Source: Methyloversatilis sp. XJ19-49
Lineage (GTDB): Bacteria > Pseudomonadota > Gammaproteobacteria > Burkholderiales > Rhodocyclaceae
Assembly: GCF_024580145.1 (NCBI RefSeq)
Contig: NZ_JANINI010000007.1
Span: 27,445-91,444, forward strand
Length of the DNA: 64,000 nucleotides
Reading direction: 5' to 3'
The stretch's first letter is position 1; every line of letters starts with the position of its first letter. Shown here one piece after another: positions 42,893 through 53,649 of the stretch. The notes under the pieces were generated by a model, which saw nothing but the letters and a program-made list of their open reading frames with translations, was not told the DNA's origin and searched no databases. The position numbers were made by a program, and so were the translations under genes.

Positions 42893-43342
42893 CTAGCCCG
42901 ACGCGTCGTCCATCGGCCAGTCGCGGATATAGCTCTTCAGCATGCGGTTTTCGAAACTCTGCTCTTCCAGCATGGCGCGCGCCACATCATGAAAGGACAG
43001 CACACCCATCAGTGTGTCGCCTTCCATGATCGGCAGGTAGCGACAGTGCCGCTCAAGCATCAGACGACGCAATTCGTCCACTTCCATGTCCGGGTGGGCG
43101 GTTGCCGGATCACGCTGCATCACGTCGGCGACCGTGAGTGTCTGCCAGCCGCCGCCGGCCGTTCGCAAGGCGCGCAGCACTTCGCGAAAGCTCAGCATGC
43201 CGACCATCAGACCATGTTCCATGACAACCAGCGAACCGACATCCAGATCGGCCATCGTGGCGACTGCGTTGTCCAGCGACTGCGACGGGACGACGGTGTA
43301 CAGCACCGTTCCCTTGATGCGCAGGATTTCATGTACTTGCAT
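42893..43342 (-). CDS. CBS-domain pair protein
   Basis: 149 residues from the ATG at 43342. Two CBS domains: [20 protein letters not shown] with [20 protein letters not shown] and [20 protein letters not shown] with [20 protein letters not shown]. Stand-alone CBS pairs bind adenosyl ligands (AMP, ATP, SAM) and act as energy sensors. Effector and partner unknown. The upstream extended frame is unlikely as it lacks a start with ribosome site. Confidence 0.88.
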   Translation of the reverse strand: MQVHEILRIKGTVLYTVVPSQSLDNAVATMADLDVGSLVVMEHGLMVGMLSFREVLRALRTAGGGWQTLTVADVMQRDPATAHPDMEVDELRRLMLERHCRYLPIMEGDTLMGVLSFHDVARAMLEEQSFENRMLKSYIRDWPMDDASG

Positions 43343-43444
43343 GATGGCCACCCCTTCTTGCTGCGCATGTGCGAAACGCACACCTCGGTTGAATATCGCA
43401 GATGGTAGTCAAAACCGCCAGCGGCGCAAAGTTTCGGGCGGCGC

Positions 43445-46400
43445 TCAGAAGCGAACGTCGAGCGCGCCGTCCGGGCGGATCAGCGCCGCATGCACCACCT
43501 TGCCGGGCCGGATCGCTGCCACCGCCTCGGCGTAGCCGGCAAGCTGCGCGGTGTAGGACTCGGCAAAACGGTCGCCCTGCCCGCTCTTGTAATCGAGTAT
43601 CCAGATGTCGTCTTCGAATTCCACCAGCCGGTCGATCCGGCCGGGTTGGCCGTCGGGCAGCACGAATTCGAGTTCGTTGGCCGACCAGCGGTGCTGCGCC
43701 GGGTCGAAGAAGCGCTGCAGCACGTCACTTGCCACGAGGCGGCGTGCGATCGCTTCCAGATCGCGCCATTGTTCGACATCGAGGCCGGCCGGCCGCGCGG
43801 GCGACGGCTCGCCGCCCGCCAGTGCCTCCAGCCAGCTGTGCAGACCCACACCCCACAGCTGAACCGGATCGAGCGTGACCAGCGCTCGCCGCTCGCCGAT
43901 GGCAGGCAGTATGGGCGCATCGGTCACGACCACCCTGACAACGGGGTCGTCCGGTGTGTCGTCCACGCAGTCAGCAAGTACCCCATGGACAAGCCGCATG
44001 CCACCGCCGTCGGTGGGGACTGCATCGACGCAGCCGCCCAGCGCAGCGGTGACCCGGTCGAGCCAGCTGCCGGCGCTGCTGCCCTTGGCAGGGCTGACAC
44101 CACTGACATACAGCACTTGTCGTGCGCGCGTGAGCGCAACGTACAGCAGGTTCGCGTCTTCGCGTGCCGCAGCGCGCGCTTCAGCCTCAATGAAGGCGGC
44201 GCGGGCATGGCCCTGATTGTCTTTCTTCTGCAGCAGGGAAAGATGGCCGGGCGCCGCCTCACCGGGAGGCCAGGCCAGCAGTACGCGCGCGCCGCTGTCA
44301 GTGCGCTGCCGCGCCACCGCGTCCGCCAGCCAGACGATGGGCGCCTCCAGCCCCTTGGCCGCGTGGATGGTGAGTACGCGCACCCTGCCGCGCGAAGGAT
44401 CTTCACCGAGGATGAGGCCTTCGTCCGGCGCTTCGTCGTCTTCGTTGCGCAGGCGTGTCAGCTCGTCGATGAAGCGCGGCAGGCTGGGATAGCGGCCGCT
44501 GTCGACCTTGAGCGCCAATTCGATGAAGGCTTCGAGATTGGCGCGCACGCCCGGCCAGGCCATCGCGTCGATACTGGCGGCGTAACGCGGCATCAGCGCG
44601 CCCTGATCGAATACGCGATCCAGCAGATCATGCACCGGCAGGCGGGTCGCCGCGTCGAGCCAGCCCTCCAGCAGCGCGGCCGCGCGTGCATGCGCCGGAT
44701 CGCTGTCGGCGCGTCGGGCGCGCAGCGTCGGCCACAGACTTGCGGCGCCGTCGCCGGTCAGATCGAGCAACTGCGCGTCGTCGAACGCGAACAACGGGCT
44801 GCGCAACACATGGGCGAGCGACAGCGCATCGGCCGGTGCGGCGAGAAAGCGCAGCAGCGCGAGCAGATCGGACGCTTCGAGCGTATCGAGCAGGCGACCG
44901 CGGCTGGCACCGAAGTAGGGAATGCCGTGGGCGCGCAGGGCCGCCTCGTACACCGCCAGCCCGGTACGCCGGCGCAGCAGGATCATCATGTCGCCGTAGC
45001 GTGCCGCACGCGTCGCACCGCTGTGCGCATCGCGCACCGCGAGCTGCCCGACCATCTGTTTCAGCCTCGCGCACAGCGCGTCGGCCTCGCGCTTGCGGCG
45101 GCTGTCCTCGATCGCCAGCCTCGGCTGGCGCAGCGGATTGCGCAGACCGCTTGCGACGGTCGGACTGTCCGCGGCTGCGGGCTCGGCGGCCGCCCCATGC
45201 CCGAACGCCGGCAGCACTTCGACCCGGCCGGGCAGATCGGTCCGGGTCGTGCTGTGCGGCGCAAAGCCTTCGAACACGTCCATGTCGCCGAACACGGCGT
45301 TGACCACGCTCACCACGGCCGGGCTGCTGCGCCGGGTTTCGTTGCGCTGCAGGCGGAGGGCGCCGAAGCGCTGTTCGAACACCGTGGCCGCATGGGTGAA
45401 GATGCGCGGATCGGCGCGCCGGAAGCGGTAGATCGACTGTTTCGGATCGCCGACCACGAACACCACCGGCTGCACCTGACCTGGCGCGTAGGCGTCGAGC
45501 CAGTGCATCAGCACCTGCCACTGCAGCGGATTGGTGTCCTGAAATTCGTCCAGCAGCAGGTGGCGGTAGCGCGCGTCCAGCCGCGCCTGCACGAAGGGGC
45601 CGGTCTGCGCGTCCGACAGCAGGCGCGCGGCATGCCATTCGAGATCACCGAAGTCGAGCACGCCGGCGTTCTGCTTGATGCGGTCGTAGGCGTCGAGCAT
45701 GGCAGAGGCGACGGTCAGCGCGTGCCGGTTAAGCTCCCACGCGGCGCGATCGCTCAGGGCGCCGAGCGCTCGCAGCACGGCGGCGGAACAGCCGTCGAAC
45801 AATGCCAGCGCCCGTTCCCCCTGGCCCGTTGCGGCGAGGGTCTTGTCCACGGTGCAGGCGCGAGGTTCGTTCTTGCCGGTCAGCAGGGCCGCGCGCGCGC
45901 GCTCAAAGAACTCCGGCGGCTCATCACACGAGAGCGTCTGTTCAAGCGTAGTCGCCATCTGCTGCAGCTTCTTTCCGCCTTGACCAAGGATTCTCGCCAG
46001 TTCAGACGCATCGCGGCGGAACACCGCATCTGCGGACAGCACGACTTCAGGCGCCGGTCGATCGGCACCGAAGAAGGATTCGAGATGCGCAAAGACGCCG
46101 GCCAGCCCGCCATGCGCCGCCAGCCAGGCTTCCCACTCGGCGCGGCGATCGACCAGCGCGCCGGCGAGCGTCTTCGTACCCGCCACCCCGCACTGGCCCA
46201 GCAGGCTGCGCAGCGCGAGCGCCAGTTCGCTCTGCGGCGCGCGCCCGGCGCGGCGCATCAGCGCGGCCCAGGCCTGATCGCGCAACTGCGCCGTGCGCTC
46301 CGACAGCTGCAGGCCCCGCAGACCGCTGTTCAGCGGCGCGGCGCCGAGCAGTGACGAAAACCAGCCGTGGAAGGTGTTCACCGTCAGCCCGGGTCGCGCG

Positions 46401-46726
46401 TCGGCAACCTGCTCGAACAGCGCCCGCGCCCGCGCGATCAGCGTCGGGTCGCGCTGCGCGTCCAGCCCGCGCTCGGCGAGAAAGGCGCTCACCCTCTCAT
46501 CGTCGACCACGGCCAGTTCCGCCAGCCAGTGCTGCAGACGCTCCTCGATTTCGCGCGCCGCCTTGCGCGTGTAGGTGATGGCGAGAATGTCGCCCGGCTG
46601 CGCACCGGCCAGCAGCAGGCGGATCAGTCGCGACACCAGCGTCCACGTCTTGCCACTGCCGGCGCACGCCTCGACCACGACGCTGCGTGCCGGGTCGAGT
46701 GCGCGCAGATCGTCGTCTCGGCTCAT
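43445..46726 (-). CDS. UvrD-type helicase-nuclease, AddA-like
   Basis: 1093 residues from the ATG at 46726; ATGA overlap with the nuclease gene before it. Superfamily 1A helicase: Walker A ACAGSGKTWTLVSRLIRLLL at about 20-30, DEFQDTNPLQWQVLM motif II, VGDPKQSIYRFRRADPRIF motif III, VRVLTIHAAKGLEAPIVWL motif V and LLYVALTRARQVLYVSG motif VI. The C-terminal region has WILDYKSGQGDRFAESYTAQ, the catalytic core of a RecB-type PD-(D/E)XK nuclease. It processes double-strand breaks and degrades linear DNA. RecB-like proteins with Chi-regulated nuclease are an alternative, but the pairing favours AddA. Confidence 0.9.
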   Translation of the reverse strand: MSRDDDLRALDPARSVVVEACAGSGKTWTLVSRLIRLLLAGAQPGDILAITYTRKAAREIEERLQHWLAELAVVDDERVSAFLAERGLDAQRDPTLIARARALFEQVADARPGLTVNTFHGWFSSLLGAAPLNSGLRGLQLSERTAQLRDQAWAALMRRAGRAPQSELALALRSLLGQCGVAGTKTLAGALVDRRAEWEAWLAAHGGLAGVFAHLESFFGADRPAPEVVLSADAVFRRDASELARILGQGGKKLQQMATTLEQTLSCDEPPEFFERARAALLTGKNEPRACTVDKTLAATGQGERALALFDGCSAAVLRALGALSDRAAWELNRHALTVASAMLDAYDRIKQNAGVLDFGDLEWHAARLLSDAQTGPFVQARLDARYRHLLLDEFQDTNPLQWQVLMHWLDAYAPGQVQPVVFVVGDPKQSIYRFRRADPRIFTHAATVFEQRFGALRLQRNETRRSSPAVVSVVNAVFGDMDVFEGFAPHSTTRTDLPGRVEVLPAFGHGAAAEPAAADSPTVASGLRNPLRQPRLAIEDSRRKREADALCARLKQMVGQLAVRDAHSGATRAARYGDMMILLRRRTGLAVYEAALRAHGIPYFGASRGRLLDTLEASDLLALLRFLAAPADALSLAHVLRSPLFAFDDAQLLDLTGDGAASLWPTLRARRADSDPAHARAAALLEGWLDAATRLPVHDLLDRVFDQGALMPRYAASIDAMAWPGVRANLEAFIELALKVDSGRYPSLPRFIDELTRLRNEDDEAPDEGLILGEDPSRGRVRVLTIHAAKGLEAPIVWLADAVARQRTDSGARVLLAWPPGEAAPGHLSLLQKKDNQGHARAAFIEAEARAAAREDANLLYVALTRARQVLYVSGVSPAKGSSAGSWLDRVTAALGGCVDAVPTDGGGMRLVHGVLADCVDDTPDDPVVRVVVTDAPILPAIGERRALVTLDPVQLWGVGLHSWLEALAGGEPSPARPAGLDVEQWRDLEAIARRLVASDVLQRFFDPAQHRWSANELEFVLPDGQPGRIDRLVEFEDDIWILDYKSGQGDRFAESYTAQLAGYAEAVAAIRPGKVVHAALIRPDGALDVRF

Positions 46727-49380
46727 GACAGCCAGTCCTTGCGGCACAGGCCGCGCATGTCGCAATGCCGGCAGGCCGCCTCGTCGCCGTGTGCCGGCAG
46801 GCCGGCGCCGTCGCGCAACGCCAGAAACAGTTCGGACACCAACGCCTGCAGCGCCCGCGCGGCAGCCGGGGGATCGTCCTGAAGGAACGCGACCGGCGCC
46901 TCCTCTTCCAGCGCCAGATAGGCCGCCTGGCTCACTGCGCCGCCTTCAAGCAGCGTGTAGAACGCCAGTTGCACGTCATCGGCCTGCAGGGTCTTGCGTA
47001 CGCGTTCGGCGCTGCGCAGCTTGTAGTCGAGCAGCGCAATGTCTCCATCGGCCGTGCGGTCGATGCGATCGATGCGCCCTTCGAGCGACAGCGCCGCGCC
47101 ATCCGGCAGGTCGAGCAGGCGCGCACGCCGGGCTTCACCGCTGTCGAACAGCCAGCCGTCGGCTTCGCGCTGCACGGCCCACGCGATGTAGGCGTCGGCG
47201 CGATCGTGCAGGCGATCGGCCCACGCATGCTCCTGGAAGTTACGCGCGATGGCGCCGTCGAAGGCAGCCGCGATCTGCGCGCGCAAGGCATCGGCCAGTG
47301 CGGGCGGCGCGACATCCCCCAGTCGCGGGTGAGCGACATGAAAGTCATGCAGCACGCGATGCACCAGCTCGCCGACGCTGCCCTTGCCCATGGCATCCTC
47401 GACCTCGTCGCCGGCACCCAGGCCAAGTACGTGGCGGGCGTAGTAACGATAGGGACAGGCGATCAGGTCGGCCAGCGCGCTCGCCGTGAGCCGCGACGGC
47501 ACGCGTCCCGGGTCGAGCACCGGCGTGCTGGATACCGCCAGGGCAGGCAGCGCCGGCAGATCGGCGAGCGCAGGCGCGGCACGTACGGCCGACGGCAGAC
47601 CGGCGCGCTGCAGCACCAGATCGAGGCGCTGCAGATCCACGCCGGGCAGGTTCGCTTCACCGTTGCGCTGCGTCTGCCAGCTGAACACGGTTTCGTCGCT
47701 GCAGGCGATCAGGCCGGCCAGATCGTCGCGCAGCTGCCGGGCGGCGACCTGCGCATCCGGCAGCCCGAGTTCGCGTCGCAGCCCTTCGTGGCCGAGCGCG
47801 CCGCGCAGACGCGCCGGCGCAAGGTGCCGGCTGTCGGCGCCGATCACATACACGGCGTCGAAACGGCGCAGGCGGGTCGCCGTCAGTGGCGTCAGCACCA
47901 CCGGGCTGTCGATGGCGCTGTCGCGGAACAGCGCCTGCTCGAATTCGCCGTTGAGCCACTTGCGCCAGTCGGCGAAGGACAGGTCGAGTGCCACGCCGCT
48001 GCTGTCGGCACGCAACTGCTCCAGCAGGTTGACCACCTGCGCACCCGCCGCATCCAGCGCCAGCGCAGCGCGTGCGCCCAATGCATCGAGCGCTGCCAGC
48101 AGGCGTTCGACCCGGAAACTGGCCGGTGCGTTGTGGGTGGGCATGAGTGCAAAGGCCTGCGACAGCGCATCGATCAGGCGGCCGGCCGGGCGGCCGGCAA
48201 ACTCGCGGCCGGCATCCGTGAGCAAGGCGTGCAAGCCATCGACATGGTTGCGCCTGACCACCCAGTCGTCGATGATGGCAATGGCCTGCGCGTGCGCATC
48301 GCGATCGAGCGTACCGGCCACATGCGGCGAGCGCAGCAGATCGAGCAGGTCGCGGTGATAGCCGTCGGACGCAAAGCACTGCAGCAGGGCGTCGACCGTG
48401 GCCGCTGCGCGCGTGGTCGACAGCTTCCAGCCGGTTTCATCGGCCAGCAGAACCTGCCGGCGTTCGAGCAGCGCGCGGGTGCGGCGCGCTGCCTCGCGGT
48501 CGAGTGCCACCAGCGCGATGTTGCGGCGGCCTTCAGACAGCCAGCCGGCGATGCAGGACGCGGCACATTGCGCCTCCTGCTCGAGCGACTGCGCACCGAC
48601 GAGGCGCACGCGGGCGGCCAGTTCGAGCGCGTCATCCCGCGATGGGGTCGGCGTCGAAACGGGCAGCGAATCGGACGGCCAGGCGGCGTGCAGCACGCGG
48701 GCCACCGATGTATCGGCCAGCGCGCGCGTTGCCTGCACATGGAGCACCGGCACGCGCGCGGCATGCAATTCAAGCCATGCGGGCGGTGGCTCTTCCACTG
48801 CAGAAAGATGGATGAGCGGGCGCCGCGCCGCGTCCGCAGCGCGCATCAACGTCTGGGTGACGGCACGCGCGTGACCGGGCGTTCCGGTGCAGTCGCTGTG
48901 CCATACCGCATGCACCAGACGCGCTTCCAGCGACAGCGCGGCGCTGTCGGTCAAGCCGTGGGCGCGTTCGAAGCCCAGATGCAGGGCGTCCTCATCCGGC
49001 AGCGCCGGCAATGCGGCCAACGCGTCGGCCAGTTCGAGCAGTTCCTGCGCCGCCGACCACGGATCGGCGTCGCCCAGCCAGGCCTGCTGGCGCAGTTGCG
49101 CCACCAGACGCAGCAGACGGCGGGGGTGGGGATCGACCGGTGCATCGCCCATCCAGCGCGCCGCCAGCAGCGATGGTGTGAGCATGCGCGGCATGAACAG
49201 CGCGTGTCCGGCTTCGGCGACCAGCGCGCTGCGCAGCGCCGGCGCATGCGACATGACCGGTATCAGCAGGTCGCAGTCGGCGAGCGCATCGCCATGGCGA
49301 TCGATCAGAAGGCGCGCGAGCCGGGCGAACAGCGCGCCATCGGCCGGCAAGCTCAGGGTTTCGAAGCCCGCCGCGTTCAT
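46723..49380 (-). CDS. PD-(D/E)XK nuclease, AddB-like partner
   Basis: 885 residues. The N-terminal part is a degenerate helicase-like domain without a clear Walker lysine. The C-terminal nuclease block is IALLDYKLRSAERVRKTLQ, and four cysteines that fit the AddB iron-sulfur staple are in LIACPYRYYAR and ACRHCDMRGLC at the end. ALADLIACPYRYYARHVLGL is a typical AddB/RexB segment. Forms a complex with the next gene. It starts soon after fdxA and overlaps the helicase gene. Confidence 0.87.
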   Translation of the reverse strand: MNAAGFETLSLPADGALFARLARLLIDRHGDALADCDLLIPVMSHAPALRSALVAEAGHALFMPRMLTPSLLAARWMGDAPVDPHPRRLLRLVAQLRQQAWLGDADPWSAAQELLELADALAALPALPDEDALHLGFERAHGLTDSAALSLEARLVHAVWHSDCTGTPGHARAVTQTLMRAADAARRPLIHLSAVEEPPPAWLELHAARVPVLHVQATRALADTSVARVLHAAWPSDSLPVSTPTPSRDDALELAARVRLVGAQSLEQEAQCAASCIAGWLSEGRRNIALVALDREAARRTRALLERRQVLLADETGWKLSTTRAAATVDALLQCFASDGYHRDLLDLLRSPHVAGTLDRDAHAQAIAIIDDWVVRRNHVDGLHALLTDAGREFAGRPAGRLIDALSQAFALMPTHNAPASFRVERLLAALDALGARAALALDAAGAQVVNLLEQLRADSSGVALDLSFADWRKWLNGEFEQALFRDSAIDSPVVLTPLTATRLRRFDAVYVIGADSRHLAPARLRGALGHEGLRRELGLPDAQVAARQLRDDLAGLIACSDETVFSWQTQRNGEANLPGVDLQRLDLVLQRAGLPSAVRAAPALADLPALPALAVSSTPVLDPGRVPSRLTASALADLIACPYRYYARHVLGLGAGDEVEDAMGKGSVGELVHRVLHDFHVAHPRLGDVAPPALADALRAQIAAAFDGAIARNFQEHAWADRLHDRADAYIAWAVQREADGWLFDSGEARRARLLDLPDGAALSLEGRIDRIDRTADGDIALLDYKLRSAERVRKTLQADDVQLAFYTLLEGGAVSQAAYLALEEEAPVAFLQDDPPAAARALQALVSELFLALRDGAGLPAHGDEAACRHCDMRGLCRKDWLS

Positions 49381-49423
49381 GCGCGAGGACGCGAGCTGCG
49401 GCGGCCGGCGGGCGGCGGCGTAC

Positions 49424-49747
49424 TCAGCGTTCCAGCATGCCGAGCTTGTCCTTCACCTTGACCCATTCGTCGGCATCGGCAGGGGCTTCCTTGCGCTCGA
49501 TGATGGCAGGCCATTCGGCTGACAGCTCGGCGTTCAACTTGATGAAATGGATCTGGTCGGACGGTACGTCATCCTCGGCGAAAATGGCTTCGGCCGGACA
49601 TTCGGCCACGCACAGCGTGCAGTCGATGCACTCATCGGGGTCGATCACCAGAAAATTCGGGCCTTCGCGAAAGCAATCGACCGGGCATACATCGACGCAG
49701 TCGGTGTACTTGCACTTGATACAGGATTCGGTGACGACGTAAGTCAT
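49424..49747 (-). CDS. fdxA: Ferredoxin FdxA (7Fe type)
   Basis: 107 residues from the ATG at 49747. Two cluster motifs, [18 protein letters not shown] and [20 protein letters not shown], as in 3Fe-4S/4Fe-4S ferredoxins; the C-terminal helix [15 protein letters not shown] is full length. Low-potential electron carrier in the cytoplasm. It lies 43 bases upstream of the nuclease gene start on the same strand. Confidence 0.95.
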   Translation of the reverse strand: MTYVVTESCIKCKYTDCVDVCPVDCFREGPNFLVIDPDECIDCTLCVAECPAEAIFAEDDVPSDQIHFIKLNAELSAEWPAIIERKEAPADADEWVKVKDKLGMLER

Positions 49748-50252
49748 GATTTCTCCGTGCGGTGGTCGCATTGCCCGACAGCAGGCGGACCACGGGGTGG
49801 TTTGATCGGAATCTCGGGACGATGACAGTCCGGAAAACGGCGTGGATTTTATCACCGCGGCCCACGGCAAAGCCGTTCCGTGCGTCGTGCACGGGAGGCA
49901 TGCCGTCATGAATTTTTGTCGGATGTACCTCCATCAATCTGCGCAACTCGGTGTTTTTTGTATTAGCATCATGGAAACAGCGCGAAAACAGCGTAACAAA
50001 CGCGATCGCGCAGGTGTGCGGTCAGCGCGCTGCCAGAGTGATTGCCCCGTGCCTGCCGCGGTGGCCTGCAACCCCCGCACACACCTGCTCAAGAATTCCC
50101 GGCCTGCGCAGTGCGCGTCAGGCATCCAGCCCGGCAAATAACAGCGCCCAGCCCACATCCGGTTTTCGACGGTATATCCGACAGATATACCTCTATCCAA
50201 GAAACGATCCGGCATTCCAGGTCTCTCCCAAGTCAAGCCCCGCGAGGAAACG
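49748..50252. other. Divergent intergenic region of fdxA and trxA
   Basis: 505 bases with no protein-like frame. It is lower in GC from 49905 to 49995 and near 50165-50200 (GGTATATCCGACAGATATACC, an 8-bp palindrome around 50171). Probably holds the trxA promoter; I cannot assign more. Confidence 0.45.
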
Positions 50253-50579
50253 ATGAGCGAACACATCCACCACGTCACCGATGCCAGCTTCGAAGCCGAA
50301 GTGGTCAAAGCCGATCTGCCCGTGCTGGTCGACTACTGGGCCGAATGGTGCGGTCCGTGCAAGATGATTGCCCCCATCCTCGATGAGGTGGCGCGTGACT
50401 ACGCCGGCAAGCTGCGCGTGGCCAAGGTGAATATCGACGAGAACCAGGACACCCCGGCGCGCTTTGGCATCCGCGGCATTCCGACGCTGATGCTGTTCAA
50501 GGACGGCAATGTCGAAGCCACCAAGGTCGGCGCCCTGTCGAAGTCGCAACTGACCGCATTCCTCGACAGCCACCTCTGA
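50253..50579 (+). CDS. trxA: Thioredoxin 1
   Basis: 108 residues with active site WCGPC (Cys33 and Cys36) in [15 protein letters not shown] and the cis-proline segment [15 protein letters not shown]. Reduces ribonucleotide reductase, methionine sulfoxide reductase and others. GAGGAAACG is the ribosome site. trxA-rho order is conserved in proteobacteria. Confidence 0.97.
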   Translation: MSEHIHHVTDASFEAEVVKADLPVLVDYWAEWCGPCKMIAPILDEVARDYAGKLRVAKVNIDENQDTPARFGIRGIPTLMLFKDGNVEATKVGALSKSQLTAFLDSHL

Positions 50580-50679
50580 TCATTTTTCCACGGCGACGGG
50601 TGCTTCGCGCACCCCGCCCGCCGGAGCCGGTTCCTGGCTCCGCCTCCCCACCCCCGCACGCCGCACAGACCCCGTCACC

Positions 50680-51939
<1,260 letters not shown>

Positions 51940-52018
51940 CCCGGCGGCGGAACACCGCCACACCTTCCGACCCGCGACGGTACCGTGCCATGACGATGGA
52001 CGCGATACCGTCGCTTGC

Positions 52019-52092
52019 GTTGGGCATCGCTGCGCTCACCCCAACCTACGAAACCCGCCGTAGGTTGGGGTGAGCCAACGGCGATGCCCAAC
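52019..52092. repeat. Inverted pair of GTAGGTTGGGGTGAG-type repeats
   Basis: 52019-52049 is a 31-bp repeat (GTTGGGCATCGCTGCGCTCA...) identical to 2332-2362. 52060-52092 is an imperfect inverted copy (CCAACG in place of CGCA). The two can form a hairpin with an about 10-base loop, 80 bases after the rho stop, and so may end rho transcription. Confidence 0.85.
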
Positions 52093-52181
52093 GCCACCGC
52101 ATCAGCCCGCAGCGCCCCGCGCAAACCGACAGACATCCGCCGTCTTCCGTTCATCGTCGTGCCGCCGCCACCGATGACACC

Positions 52182-52212
52182 GTAGGTTGGGGTGAGCGCA
52201 GCGATGCCCAAC
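52182..52212. repeat. Third copy of the GTAGGTTGGGGTGAG repeat
   Basis: Exact inverse complement of 52019-52049 (31 of 31 bases). In the 51940-52397 gap no gene is visible; it is made up of these repeats and unremarkable GC-rich sequence. Confidence 0.85.
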
Positions 52213-52397
52213 ACCACCCCGGACAAACCGCGGCACGCCCTGCTCCCTCGTGATCGACCGCCATTCCGCTCGCGATCGTCCCGTCTTCGCTGATCCATTC
52301 CATCACTGCTGTTTCCGCGGGCGCCCGTCCTTCGCAACCTGACCGGGAAAGCCCGCCCCTGCCTCCGGCGCCCCCACTCGATTTTTTTCGCGGTACG

Positions 52398-53477
52398 TCA
52401 GTGCAACGCTTCGGCCACGGACATCACGTCGCCCGGCGCATTGAGGGCATAGCCGGGAAGGCCGGCGACCGCCACCGCGAAGTCGGGCGAACGCAGCCCG
52501 TCGAGCATGCGCTGCATCGATGGCAGCTCAAGCGTTTCGACGCGGCAGGCGAGGAAGTACTGCTCCTGCTCCTGCGCCAGCGGCACGAAATCAAGCCTGA
52601 ACTGGGTGGCGGCCGCTTCGACGCCGAAACCCGTATCCGCCATGCCGCTGGCGATGTGGGCCGCCACCGCGGCATGCGTGAATTCCACCGTTTCGTAACC
52701 GCTGATCCGGTCCGGGTCCAGCGATTGTTCGGTCAACAGCAGGTCAAACAGCAGGCGGGTACCGGCACTCGCCTGGCGGTTGATGAAGCGCACGTCAGGC
52801 CGGATCAGGTCCTGCAGCGACGTGATGTTCAGCGGGTTGCCGGCAGCGACGAACAGCCCCTGAGTGCGCGTGACCAGCCGGATCACACGATGCACGCGCG
52901 GCTTCAGATATCGCCCGAGTCGTGCCGCCAGGTCCGGTGTGACCCGGCCACTCGGCAGGTGAAAGCCGCACAGGTCGCAGCTGCCGCGCGACATTGACGC
53001 CAGCGCGTCAACCGACCCGAGGTACTGCAGCTCAAGCCGCACACCGGCGACGCGCTGGATCAGCTCGGGCATCAGCGCAATGGCGTAGCCGTGGCTGGCG
53101 TGCAGGCGCAGTACCGGGTGCGTGTCCATCAGTGCGGCGTTGATTTCGCGGTCGATCTCGACCGACAGATTTTCCAGCTGCGGCGTCAGACGCGCCTGGA
53201 TGCGCTGCGCCGCCCAGGTGAGCTTCTCGCCGAGCGGCGTCAGCTCGGCGCCCTTGCCCTGCGACAGCTCGACCAGCGGCGTGCCGAAGAACGCCGACCA
53301 GGTCCGGATCAGGTTCCAGCAGTGGCGATAGGAAAACCCGACATCGCGCGCCGCCTCGGTGAGCTTGCCGCTGCGCTGCACGGCGGCCAGCACGCGGAAC
53401 AGCAGTGGATCGATCTCGCGTCCTTCTGCATTGCGGAAGCGCCACGCCGGTTCGATCCGGATACGGGTGTCAGGCAC
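52398..53477 (-). CDS. ModE-type winged-helix regulator with periplasmic-binding-like sensor domain
   Basis: 359 residues, GTG start at 53477. The N-terminal winged helix (about 10-95; DPLLFRVLAAVQRSGKLTEAARDVGFSYRHCWNLI) is like ModE/LysR HTHs. Residues 115-345 are a periplasmic-binding-protein-like domain (PF12727 type): LRLHASHGYAIALMPELIQ, GCDLCGFHLPSG-like CDLCGFHLPSGRV, RFINRQASAGTRLLFDLLL and DTGFGVEAAATQF. Such proteins respond to molybdate, tungstate or small organic ligands; the ligand cannot be fixed here. It diverges from the cysteine hydrolase gene. Confidence 0.85.
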   Translation of the reverse strand: MPDTRIRIEPAWRFRNAEGREIDPLLFRVLAAVQRSGKLTEAARDVGFSYRHCWNLIRTWSAFFGTPLVELSQGKGAELTPLGEKLTWAAQRIQARLTPQLENLSVEIDREINAALMDTHPVLRLHASHGYAIALMPELIQRVAGVRLELQYLGSVDALASMSRGSCDLCGFHLPSGRVTPDLAARLGRYLKPRVHRVIRLVTRTQGLFVAAGNPLNITSLQDLIRPDVRFINRQASAGTRLLFDLLLTEQSLDPDRISGYETVEFTHAAVAAHIASGMADTGFGVEAAATQFRLDFVPLAQEQEQYFLACRVETLELPSMQRMLDGLRSPDFAVAVAGLPGYALNAPGDVMSVAEALH

Positions 53478-53649
53478 TGGATTTCATATCCGGTGAATCG
53501 AGGACCACTGATAAGCTCTGCGCAAAGGTCGTCATTGGACCTTCACACACCTTCATCGGCAATCATGCAATCCGTTTCCGGTAAGGCTTGTGTCCGGTCA
53601 GCACATTGCCCGGCACCGCTGCTCACCGTCTCCCGAAAGGAATCTCCCG

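Noticed and set aside
43490..46354. 954-codon frame on the plus strand
   Set aside because: Antisense of the AddA-like helicase with all its motifs on the other strand.
46765..49461. 898-codon frame on the plus strand
   Set aside because: Antisense of the AddB-like gene; rich in Arg, Gln and Ala, no signal or motif, typical high-GC shadow.
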